Source of the DNA: Calothrix sp. NIES-2100
GTDB taxonomy: Bacteria; Cyanobacteriota; Cyanobacteriia; Cyanobacteriales; Nostocaceae
DNA length: 64,000 nt
Reading direction: 5' to 3'
Assembly (NCBI RefSeq): GCF_002368195.1
Contig: NZ_AP018178.1
Coordinates: 7,948,645-8,012,644 of the forward strand
Shown here: positions 16,148 to 23,545 of the stretch, piece by piece
Numbering within the stretch: position 1 is the stretch's first letter
How the letters are laid out: each line of letters opens with the position of its first letter
The notes under the pieces: model-generated
The model's database searches: none
What the model was told of the DNA's origin: nothing
Seen by the model: only the letters and a program-made list of their open reading frames with translations
Made by a program: the position numbers and the translations under genes

Positions 16148-16323
16148 ATCTGACCCCTCTTAATTACGAACTACGAATTACGAATTACTTTGGGTTTGTC
16201 CCATCTGCTAAATCTGAAAGTTTCTTGACATATTTTGGCAAATAAAAAAGTGAAGTTACATATGCAGAGTTGTAATTTCAAGTTTTTGAGTTTTGCCCCT
16301 ATCTAAAAGTGTACAGTCTGATT

Positions 16324-16521
16324 ATGGTCATTCGCAACAGCGATAAACAATTCCTTAATTTTTTGCATAATGAACTTGAACTTTCCAGTGCGGATATTTC
16401 TGTCGCACTGCGACACCAACAAATGGATAACGGGCCGTTACCAATGCTGCTTTGGCAATACGGACTAGTTGATTTAGAGCAACTTGAACGGATTTTTGAT
16501 TGGCTATACGAGCAAAGTTAA
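16324..16521 (+). CDS. DUF2949-family small protein
   Basis: A 65-residue protein from the ATG at 16324: NSDKQFLNFLHNELELSSADISVALRHQ, then 'LPMLLWQYGLVDLEQLERIFDWL'. This pattern is that of the cyanobacterial DUF2949 family, as far as I remember it. A GTG at 16309 would add five residues. It occupies the second small-gene position between nifP and nifV. No function is known; the family is also found outside nif regions. Confidence 0.75.
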   Translation: MVIRNSDKQFLNFLHNELELSSADISVALRHQQMDNGPLPMLLWQYGLVDLEQLERIFDWLYEQS

Positions 16522-16524
16522 ATT

Positions 16525-16605
16525 AGTCAATAGTCAATAGTCATTGGTCATTTGTCAACAGTCAACAGTCAACAGTCAACCGTCAACAGTCAACCATCAA
16601 CGTAA
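16525..16605. repeat. Heptamer repeats upstream of nifV
   Basis: Runs of AGTCAATAGTCATTGGTCATTTGTC followed by AACAGTCAACAGTCAACCGTCAAC. Same repeat class as at 616 and 15565. The remaining spacer to nifV (16606-16831) contains GCATTTACCAT twice (about 16713 and 16746) and may hold a promoter. Confidence 0.7.
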
Positions 16606-16831
16606 AAAGAATTTGTAAATGATACCGTAATTTGGTTCTCTGTCATACAGATGTGTTGAGTTTTAATGGAGCATAATGAAGAGTCATGAATCATGCCTTT
16701 TAAGATTCTTAAGCATTTACCATCATTTTCTGGAAAATATATAGGCATTTACCATTAGTGACGATTGCAGAACACCAGGAATGCAATCTAGAAACAATAT
16801 TAAGAATAATTCCCATAGTGAGATGTTTGAG

Positions 16832-17965
16832 ATGAGTCAAATCATAATTAATGACACTACATTACGTGATGGCGAACAAGCAGCAGGGGTTGCTTTTAAC
16901 TTAGAAGAGAAAGTTGCGATCGCTAAGTTTCTAGATGCCATCGGTGTTCCTGAATTAGAAGTCGGTATTCCGGCGATGGGTGAGGAAGAAACACGCGCAA
17001 TCTCAGCAATTTCTAACTTGGGTTTGCAAGCCAAATTACTCGGCTGGAACCGCGCTGTGATGTCAGATATTAAGGCTTCTATTGTTTGCGGTTTACAGCG
17101 AGTACATATCGCCATTCCCGTTTCTGGTATTCAAATCGCCGCGAAATTTCATGGACAGTGGCGGGTAAGTCTGCAAAAACTTAAAGATTGTGTCAGCTTT
17201 GCGGTTGATAATGGTCTTTGGGTAGCAGTAGGCGGAGAGGATTCCTCAAGAGCGGATGAAAATTTCCTCTTGGACGTAGCGCTTTATGCTCAAGAATGGG
17301 GTGCATCGCGGTTTCGCTTTTGCGACACTGTTGGCGTTCTTGACCCATTTACTACCTACAATAAAGTCAAGCGGCTAGCATCAGCTTTGATGATTCCGCT
17401 GGAAATCCACACCCACAATGATTTTGGTTTAGCTACTGCCAATGCTCTTGCTGGTATCAAAGCCGGAGCATCTTCAGTAAATACCACAGTCAACGGTTTG
17501 GGTGAACGCGCTGGAAACGCAGCTTTAGAAGAAGTCGTCATGGCCGTTAAACGCATTTACGGTCAAGATTTAGGTATTGACACTCCCAGATTACTAGAAC
17601 TATCTCAACTAGTTGCATCAGCATCAGGTAGCAGTGTTCCACCTTGGAAAGCAATTGTTGGTGAAAATACCTTTGCTCACGAATCTGGAATTCATGCTCA
17701 TGGCGTGTTGCAAAACCCCGTTACCTACGAACCATTTGCACCGGAAGAAGTAGGTTGGGAACGCCGTTTAGTAGTTGGTAAACATTCTGGTCGTCACTTA
17801 GTATCTAGCGTCCTAGAACAGCATGGTATTTTTCTCAACTCAGAAGAAACCCAAACTGTTTTAGATGCAGTCCGCCAGCAATCTACCCAGAAAAAACGTA
17901 GCTTGACTACAGAAGAACTGTTGAATTTAGCCAGAGAACAGAGGTATTCTCATGCGACCCGATGA
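16832..17965 (+). CDS. nifV: Homocitrate synthase
   Basis: A protein of about 377 residues that condenses acetyl-CoA with 2-oxoglutarate to homocitrate, the organic ligand of the nitrogenase iron-molybdenum cofactor. 'INDTTLRDGEQAAGVAF' is the N-terminal HMGL-like signature, 'HTHNDFGLATANALAGI' holds the metal-binding His pair, and 'GLGERAGNAALEEVV' the conserved loop. 'FAHESGIHAHG' is the second signature. The start at 16832 (MSQIIINDTTL) fits the family; in-frame ATGs at 16781 and 16823 also exist. The 3' end overlaps nifZ by 14 bp, so the two are translated together. Confidence 0.95.
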   Translation: MSQIIINDTTLRDGEQAAGVAFNLEEKVAIAKFLDAIGVPELEVGIPAMGEEETRAISAISNLGLQAKLLGWNRAVMSDIKASIVCGLQRVHIAIPVSGIQIAAKFHGQWRVSLQKLKDCVSFAVDNGLWVAVGGEDSSRADENFLLDVALYAQEWGASRFRFCDTVGVLDPFTTYNKVKRLASALMIPLEIHTHNDFGLATANALAGIKAGASSVNTTVNGLGERAGNAALEEVVMAVKRIYGQDLGIDTPRLLELSQLVASASGSSVPPWKAIVGENTFAHESGIHAHGVLQNPVTYEPFAPEEVGWERRLVVGKHSGRHLVSSVLEQHGIFLNSEETQTVLDAVRQQSTQKKRSLTTEELLNLAREQRYSHATR

Positions 17966-18239
17966 AATGGAACTTGACTCACCACCCGCTTTTGAAATGG
18001 GCCAAAAAGTACGATTGCGTAAGCTGATTAAAAACGATGGCACATTTCCCGGTCAAGACATTGGGGTAGTTTTAGCCAAAAAGGGAGAAGTTGGCTACGT
18101 TGCTAGTATAGGCACATATTTGCAGAGATCCTATATCTATGCTGTGCATTTCTTAGATACAGGGTTCGTCATTGGTTGTCGCAAAAAAGAACTAGAATTG
18201 GTTGAGGAAATTAATGAAAGTAATGCTACGGATGAATGA
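17952..18239 (+). CDS. nifZ: Nitrogen fixation protein NifZ
   Basis: A 95-residue protein. 'FEMGQKVRLRKLIKNDGTFPG' and 'GVVLAKKGEVGYVASIGTYLQRSYIYAVHF' are the NifZ core, and 'GFVIGCRKKELELVE' its end. NifZ acts as an accessory factor in P-cluster formation on the MoFe protein. It overlaps nifV by 14 bp and nifT by 26 bp, which shows a tight operon. Confidence 0.95.
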   Translation: MRPDEMELDSPPAFEMGQKVRLRKLIKNDGTFPGQDIGVVLAKKGEVGYVASIGTYLQRSYIYAVHFLDTGFVIGCRKKELELVEEINESNATDE

Positions 18240-18417
18240 TGCTGGTCATTTAGTTGTCTACGTCGCTAAAAAAGATTTAGAAGAAGTCGTAGTCAAACAA
18301 ACAGACGGCGCTGAGGGGAAGATTCTCACTTTAGCTAATGGTTGGGAATTAGAATTTCGTGAGATGCCAGACGAAAAGAGTTTACCCCTAACAGTAGAAG
18401 CTAGACGGCTCGCCTAA
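18214..18417 (+). CDS. nifT: Nitrogen fixation protein NifT
   Basis: A 67-residue protein beginning MKVMLRMNDAGHLVVYVAKK and ending with 'LANGWELEFREMPDEKSLPLTVEARRL', the NifT/FixU pattern. The exact role in nitrogenase maturation is unknown. The ATG at 18214 has GAGG 7 bases upstream (18203-18206) inside the end of nifZ, which favours it over the ATG at 18202. Confidence 0.93.
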   Translation: MKVMLRMNDAGHLVVYVAKKDLEEVVVKQTDGAEGKILTLANGWELEFREMPDEKSLPLTVEARRLA

Positions 18418-18452
18418 AATTAAGGAATTCCAAAAAATAAATTATTCCGCTT

Positions 18453-18765
18453 AAAGTTGTTGATTGTTGATTGTTGATTGTTGACTGTTGACTGTTGACT
18501 GTTGACTGCGCCGCACTGAGTTTGGACTGCGCTCAAATACCGCGAAGTCATTCGCGTAGCGTCCCGCAGGGAAGTGTTGACGTTCAACAATAGCAATGGA
18601 ATATTTTTTTACTTGGAAGTACTTTATTGTCGGGGGAGATAGGAATTGGGGAAGCATCTATCTCTTATATCATGTCCAACTAATTACTTGGTTGTCATTG
18701 GTCATTGGTCATTGGTCAATTGTCATTGGTCATTGGTCAATTGTCATTGGTCATTGCTCAGTTGG
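18453..18765. repeat. Spacer with two heptamer runs around a small dispersed palindrome
   Basis: Positions about 18457-18507 hold GTTGATT and GTTGACT repeats. About 18508-18582 hold a GC-rich element with ATTCGCGTAGCGTCCCGCAG, of the dispersed type named at 8059. About 18689-18757 hold GTCATTGGTCATTGGTCAAT units. Two frames run through this DNA only because of the repeats. No gene is seen between nifT and 18959. Confidence 0.7.
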
Positions 18766-18958
18766 CGTTGATGAGCAACCAAGAATTAGCGAATATCATG
18801 TATGTTTAAATATACATAATTTAGACTCAGGCGGCAACGTTAAAAGTTTTAATTATTGTTAATTTATCGGACATGATATCAGCATTGTATAGGACATGAT
18901 AGCACCCGTTTAGATTCAGGTTGAACTAAGTTTCATTTTGAATTGTGAGTTACTGAAC

Positions 18959-19495
18959 ATGGGTGAAAAATATCAGACGTTATCGGAATTAAACCTTGAG
19001 GGTAAATTCCTGGGTTTTGTAGGCGATGAAGGGAAATTTAAATACTTGCGCTTAGCCATTCCCGCCGGGAATTTGCAAGTTAAAGTTCCCAAAGAGTTAC
19101 GCAGTTCTTTAGGTTCAACCTTAGTACTTGGGGAACACATTCGCGTTGATGGTATCAGCCAATTAAACCCGCAAACAGGTAAAATAAAATTCAAAGCATT
19201 CCGGGTAAAAGCAACTGGTGTTTGCCCGATTGAAAATTTACCACCGCAAACCAAAGCCAAAATCATGGTTTGTCAAAAATCTGGTTGCATCAAGCGGGGT
19301 GGTAAAGGTTTATTGTCAGATTTAGAAAAAACTTTGTGCGATCGCGGTTTGATCGACAAAGTAACAATTGAGCATACAGGCTGTCAAAAACGCTGTAGCA
19401 GCGCGCCTAACTGCGTTGTCAGGATTGGTAAAAAGCAATACAAGAAAGTTCATCCAGAAGCGATCGCCTCTCTGTTGGAAAATCACTTAACTTAA
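18959..19495 (+). CDS. [2Fe-2S] thioredoxin-like ferredoxin domain protein
   Basis: A protein of 178 residues from the ATG at 18959. The N-terminal half (about 1-95) is an OB-like beta-rich domain ('LNLEGKFLGFVGDEGKFKYL', 'LVLGEHIRVDGISQL'). The C-terminal half is a thioredoxin-fold ferredoxin with cysteines in 'MVCQKSGCIKRGG' and 'HTGCQKRCSSAPNC', the usual set binding one [2Fe-2S] cluster. It may carry electrons. Its place after the nif-associated genes may or may not be functional, as a 540-bp repeat-rich gap separates them. Confidence 0.85.
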   Translation: MGEKYQTLSELNLEGKFLGFVGDEGKFKYLRLAIPAGNLQVKVPKELRSSLGSTLVLGEHIRVDGISQLNPQTGKIKFKAFRVKATGVCPIENLPPQTKAKIMVCQKSGCIKRGGKGLLSDLEKTLCDRGLIDKVTIEHTGCQKRCSSAPNCVVRIGKKQYKKVHPEAIASLLENHLT

Positions 19496-19609
19496 TTTGT
19501 CAACATATTTGGTAATTAAATTTAACAGGTGGAAAGGGTAAGCTCCCAGTCCGCCTATTTTCCATGTAAAAGTGTAAGATGCAAATAACTATGCATTTCC
19601 ATATTTGTT

Positions 19610-20185
19610 ATGAGCCTAAGCAGTGCTAAACGCTTTACCATAGCTGAATATCACCGCCTTATAGAACTGGGATTTTTTGCTGAGGATAACAGATTTGAAT
19701 TAATTCGCGGTAGAGTCACCCATAGAATAGCTAAAACTCCAAAGCACTCAGCTTGTATAACTAAACTGATGCGAGAGTTATTTAAGCTGATAGCAGAACA
19801 AGCAATTTTAGGGTGTCAATCTCCTGTTACTTTACCTCCAGACAGTGAACCTGAACCAGATTTAGTCATAATAAAAAATCGCGCCGACGATTATCTTGAT
19901 ACACATCCTAGATCTTCAGATATATTATTGTTAATTGAGATTGCTGATTCTTCTTTAAAATATGACCAACAAGAAAAGCTACCCCTTTATGCAGAAGCAG
20001 GTATTTCTGATTACTGGATATTTAATTTAGTAGATAATTATCTAGAATGCTACAGCGAGCCTTATCAAGCTTCACAAAGTAAATTGGGTTATCGCCGCAA
20101 GGTAATTTTTCTACCTAATGAATCAGTTAATCTGCCAAATTTTTATGATTTAGTATTGGACTTATCCAAGGTGTTTCCTGGTTGA
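19610..20185 (+). CDS. Uma2-family putative endonuclease
   Basis: A 191-residue Uma2 protein: 'RFTIAEYHRLIELGFFAEDNRFELIRG', then 'EPEPDLVIIK' (Asp), 'ILLLIEIADSSLKYD' (Glu) and 'LPLYAEAGISDYWIFNLVDN'. These are the complete PD-(D/E)XK-type signature blocks. It is convergent with the HopA1-like gene, with 27 bp between the stops. The role is unknown as for the other two copies in this window. Confidence 0.88.
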   Translation: MSLSSAKRFTIAEYHRLIELGFFAEDNRFELIRGRVTHRIAKTPKHSACITKLMRELFKLIAEQAILGCQSPVTLPPDSEPEPDLVIIKNRADDYLDTHPRSSDILLLIEIADSSLKYDQQEKLPLYAEAGISDYWIFNLVDNYLECYSEPYQASQSKLGYRRKVIFLPNESVNLPNFYDLVLDLSKVFPG

Positions 20186-20212
20186 TAAATTGGCTTTGAT
20201 CCAAGCGCTGCT

Positions 20213-21361
20213 TCAGGTGCGATCGCGTATTGCTCGACAAATTTCTTCATAATAATCGGTTGAACCTGAGTTTAAATAGGGATAGCGCAAATCCACACCA
20301 CTGGCGGCAAACTGTTGTAAAATGCTATGCAATCGCTGCTCAACAGATGTTTTTCCTTCTCTATAGGCAGATAATAAACCCTGAGCGATCGCTCGACACC
20401 GATGCATTCCAAAACTCTCTTCTTGAGCAAACTTGCGATCGGGTTCTTGGGCTAATCCCAATCCTGGTGCTAATGGCTTTGTAAATAGCGGCACTGGAGA
20501 ACGAAAGTGCGATCGCGTTGCATCATCAATGGACTGTAAGATAGACCAAATGGCTGCAAAATCCCGCTGATGGAAGTAAAGAACACCAGCATCATAACGC
20601 TTGTAATCTGAGGGATTGTACAAAACCTTGAAGCTGAAGGGTATCATTTGCTGATTCAGGTTTTGCGTTATGTGCTGCATTAACATTACCGCACCTTCAG
20701 CCGTGATATTAAAATAAATTCTCACAATGACTGAATTCTCATCTGGTTGCTGTATTCCTGCATTACCAACCGCCATATAAAATCCATTTTGCACGCGATT
20801 TTTCGGCATTAAGACAGGAACTGCATATTTTTCGGGAACTAGTTCAGTAACGGCTAAAATACCTGCGCGACTTTCAGGGTGCAAATGGCGTTCTGGATCG
20901 AGGTGTAGGGTAATCTCTTTCTTTTTTACCATCAGCGTCTGGCTATCTTCCCAACCGATCACCGCCCAACCCGGATCAAAGTAGCCAACTCCGGTATTGT
21001 GTTCATGCAAGCGATCGTAAAACTGAGTATCGACTCCCAGTAAGGTATTATTCTCTAAATCTTGATAACCTTGAATAACTGTTTGGGAATCCGGCGTTGA
21101 GTCATTCTGGGAAATCTTAATTAAACCGTTGTAATAGACGGAGTAAATTAAGTTTTGCAGTTGTATGAGCAGATATTGATCTTGCAGGGTCTGTGGAAGC
21201 TGCCCAAATCGTTCTGCAACTGCTCCTACCAGTTCAATTTTACCATAGTTGGGATGGTGGATGCAGAAAGCGGACTGAATGTGGATATTTTCCACCAAAT
21301 GCTGGAGAGCATCTTGGAGATTGGGAGAAAGAGCGGAGAAAGGAACGGGTTGCATCATCAT
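20213..21361 (-). CDS. HopA1-family protein, probable lanthionine-forming lyase/cyclase partner
   Basis: A 382-residue protein with the blocks I know from HopA1-like proteins: 'CIHHPNYGKIEL', 'YSVYYNG', 'DTQFYDRLHEHNTGVGYFDPGW', 'KNRVQNGFYMAVGNAG', 'IVRIYFNITAEGAVMLM' and 'PFSFKVLYNPSDYKRYDAGV'. First named from a Pseudomonas type III effector, this family also works in class V lanthipeptide and thioamitide pathways with a kinase-like enzyme. There it is thought to eliminate phosphate from Ser/Thr. Its ATG directly follows the phosphotransferase stop (TAGATG), which suggests coupled translation. No secretion system is near, so an effector role is unlikely. Confidence 0.85.
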   Translation of the reverse strand: MMMQPVPFSALSPNLQDALQHLVENIHIQSAFCIHHPNYGKIELVGAVAERFGQLPQTLQDQYLLIQLQNLIYSVYYNGLIKISQNDSTPDSQTVIQGYQDLENNTLLGVDTQFYDRLHEHNTGVGYFDPGWAVIGWEDSQTLMVKKKEITLHLDPERHLHPESRAGILAVTELVPEKYAVPVLMPKNRVQNGFYMAVGNAGIQQPDENSVIVRIYFNITAEGAVMLMQHITQNLNQQMIPFSFKVLYNPSDYKRYDAGVLYFHQRDFAAIWSILQSIDDATRSHFRSPVPLFTKPLAPGLGLAQEPDRKFAQEESFGMHRCRAIAQGLLSAYREGKTSVEQRLHSILQQFAASGVDLRYPYLNSGSTDYYEEICRAIRDRT

Positions 21362-22525
21362 CTAAACTCCCACAGCCCTCATTTGCATCAAGTCTGCTTC
21401 CGTTTTCCCCAGGATTGTCGGTATAGATTGCTCAGGATAACACAGCAACTTTTTAGCAACTTGCAGGGTACAAATGCCTGTGTTATTGAAAGACTTATTA
21501 TATTGGATGTCTGCTTGGATGTGATGCAGCAAAGCAATACCCACAAATTGCACTACTTTCTTGAGAAATTGTGGTTCGAGTGCCAAAATATCGGGAAATT
21601 CCTGAAGATAGCCAGTGATAAATGCGGCGATCGCCGGTTGTAACTCGTCTAGTGGTACCATTGCCATCAACAGAGAATCGGCGATCGCAATTGCCGGATT
21701 GACGATTAAACTCTGTAACCAAAATTCTAGGATGTTGGCGATCGCAAATCCCAGATCCGCACTCGGATCACCCCAAGCGGCGCGTTCCCAATCAATGAAT
21801 TTCAGGGACACATCAGACTCTAAGCCGATTGCTTGCCAATCATTGTGAACCAAAATATTGTTTAGTTTGAAATCATTGTGCGTCAAACAACAAGGAGTAA
21901 ACGTTGTCACCAATTCGGCGATCGCTTCAGTCAAACTCGTATATCGTTGACAAAGTGACAGAAACTTGATACCCGCAGGCGGCGCTTTCCCAAAAACTTC
22001 CGGCGTAATCCGCCCCAGAATGCGAGTAGTACCAATCACCTGATGGACAGCAGGAAGCGAACGAACTAGACACTCTTGATAGCTACTCTGATTCCAGGTT
22101 AGTTGATGTATTGTAGCTAACCGTTTACCCACCCCATTCATCAGGGAAATGGTCAAGGAATTGTCTTGAGCAAACACTGTCAACAGGTCTTGATAATCCG
22201 TGAGATAACGCATTACAATGACCGAATTGACCGGATCAAAATACACTACTTCCGATAGCCACCGACGAATGCGATCGAGCGCAGTAAAGCTTTGAACGAG
22301 TGTGTGAACCTGCCATTCATTGAGGAATTCTCCAGCAGTTTTCCCCGGTTGATTTAACCGCTCCTGCTTCACCAAAAGGTGTCGCTCGTCGGATAATGTC
22401 ACCAGCAAATTGAAGTTCTTGGCAGGTAATGGTTGAATTTGGATAGATGAGCGATCGACAACATCACAAAGGTTGCACTCTACCAAATAGTCCACCACAT
22501 TTTGAACGCTCAAAACAAAGGTCAT
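21362..22525 (-). CDS. APH-fold phosphotransferase, probable precursor-peptide kinase
   Basis: A 387-residue protein with the aminoglycoside-phosphotransferase-like kinase fold. Lys53 in 'HLLVKQERL' is the likely ATP-binding lysine. 'LTHNDFKLNNIL' (His216, Asp218, Asn223) is the catalytic loop, and 'KFIDWERAAWGDPSADLGF' (Asp245) the metal-binding site. Together with the HopA1-like gene this matches the phosphotransferase/HopA1 pair that dehydrates Ser/Thr in class V lanthipeptides and thioamitides. It should phosphorylate Thr in the precursor encoded 86 bp upstream. A GGGGG-type ribosome site precedes ATGAATG near 22525-22535. Antibiotic resistance is less likely in this context. Confidence 0.85.
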   Translation of the reverse strand: MTFVLSVQNVVDYLVECNLCDVVDRSSIQIQPLPAKNFNLLVTLSDERHLLVKQERLNQPGKTAGEFLNEWQVHTLVQSFTALDRIRRWLSEVVYFDPVNSVIVMRYLTDYQDLLTVFAQDNSLTISLMNGVGKRLATIHQLTWNQSSYQECLVRSLPAVHQVIGTTRILGRITPEVFGKAPPAGIKFLSLCQRYTSLTEAIAELVTTFTPCCLTHNDFKLNNILVHNDWQAIGLESDVSLKFIDWERAAWGDPSADLGFAIANILEFWLQSLIVNPAIAIADSLLMAMVPLDELQPAIAAFITGYLQEFPDILALEPQFLKKVVQFVGIALLHHIQADIQYNKSFNNTGICTLQVAKKLLCYPEQSIPTILGKTEADLMQMRAVGV

Positions 22526-22563
22526 TCATCCCCCTTTCCTGGCTCAATTCTGGGTTGAAGTTT

Positions 22564-22592
22564 AATCTCCTTCTCAACATGAGAAGGAGATT
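22564..22592. promoter_or_regulatory. Perfect 12-bp hairpin between precursor and enzyme genes
   Basis: AATCTCCTTCTC, a 5-nt loop, then GAGAAGGAGATT. It lies 19 bp after the precursor stop and before the phosphotransferase ribosome site. In the operon direction no T-run follows. It may protect the precursor mRNA or act as a partial terminator, giving more peptide than enzyme mRNA. Confidence 0.75.
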
Positions 22593-22611
22593 TTCAAACA
22601 TTACTTACCCG

Positions 22612-22908
22612 TTAGTAAAGAGTACAGAACCAAGCAGTGGTTATCGGTTTCGGACAAGGATCAATTACCACAGGTGGTGTTGGTTGTGGGCCTGGATGAC
22701 AAGTACAACTAATTGCAGTGGTTGCAACTGTTTTGGTTGGGGCGGGAACTGTACAATTAATGGCGGTAGTCATAGGGCCTGTCTTTTTCAGCGCTCCACC
22801 AGAAAGGCTACTAAGTTCTTCCTTACTCAAGTCGTGCAAATAAGTTTCTTCATCGTCAAACAAATCATGACCGACGATTAAAGAGCGAGATTGTGATGTA
22901 TCAGACAT
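22612..22908 (-). CDS. Ribosomal precursor peptide with GG leader and triple TTAxxCT core
   Basis: A 98-residue peptide. The leader (1-38) is acidic and helical, 'DEETYLHDLSKEELSSLSGG', with a double-glycine end like that of secreted peptides. The tail (39-98) holds 5 Cys (52, 68, 70, 85, 95), many Thr and Pro, and the heptad T-T-A-x-x-C-T three times (47-53, 63-69, 90-96). Each Cys lies 4 residues after a Thr, suitable for methyllanthionine rings. It ends in Leu-Tyr, so a C-terminal aminovinyl-cysteine is not expected without trimming. The ATG has a strong ribosome site (GGAGG, 6 bases). It is first in the operon. Confidence 0.85.
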   Translation of the reverse strand: MSDTSQSRSLIVGHDLFDDEETYLHDLSKEELSSLSGGALKKTGPMTTAINCTVPAPTKTVATTAISCTCHPGPQPTPPVVIDPCPKPITTAWFCTLY

Positions 22909-23545
22909 AAAAAACCTCCGTGTAGTTTACAGGAAAAAGCAAGCGATATGTTGATTGCCTACATCCTTGATGATGTAAATGGCATTTATATTTGCTCATT
23001 TATGATTGCAATCAAATCTTCTCAGGGGAAGCTTTACCCCATAAAGTTTGACGTGATAAATAATTCAAAACTCCCACTTTCAAAATAGATAAGGTTTACA
23101 AGCTTTCACCCATCGAAATAGTATTTTTTAAAGCCTGACAGCTTTACTCTGAGATTTTTAAATTCAAATATTAAATGTTTTCCAGATGATCCTATAACCA
23201 AACAATCAAAAAATGTAGCCATTTTGGCTTTTTATTTAGAGTTATACAGCAGATTGTAACTTGCTGAGATACAGATAATCGTAGGAAGTTCTGCCCTAAA
23301 GTGTGTAATTCATTTCCATAAAATACTCTGTAACTTAAGTCCAGCATTCTTTGTGAATCTATACATTTATTGTTAAACGTTAAAAGTTTTACCGTTTATT
23401 TGTTATTGGTATTGTCCTCACCCTTGTCAACAAGCGATCGCCTAAGTTAAAACTGTTATTTATTGAATCAAAAATTGGCTCGACAGAAGGATCGCATCAA
23501 TTAGAAAATAATTTGCCACAAGCTTTCTCCCGGTTCTTTTACTCC
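22909..23545. other. Long AT-rich spacer upstream of the peptide operon
   Basis: No gene of any size is seen on either strand in 637 bp. It should contain the promoter of the precursor operon. A GGAGG ribosome site is at about 22915-22919 (minus strand). One HIP1 site is at about 23433. No second precursor, transporter or peptidase gene is present. Confidence 0.6.

Noticed and set aside
18451..18862. Two frames between nifT and the [2Fe-2S] gene
   Set aside because: Their residues come from GTTGACT and GTCATTG repeats and a dispersed palindrome.
20213..21361. Type III secretion effector
   Set aside because: The HopA1 name comes from such an effector, but no secretion genes are near and the gene is coupled to a peptide kinase.
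21362..22525. Aminoglycoside resistance enzyme
   Set aside because: The kinase fold fits, but linkage to a HopA1-like gene and a Cys/Thr-rich precursor points to peptide modification.
20213..22908. Thioamide peptide (thioviridamide-type) cluster
   Set aside because: No YcaO/TfuA pair or decarboxylase gene is in the window, and the precursor does not end in Cys.
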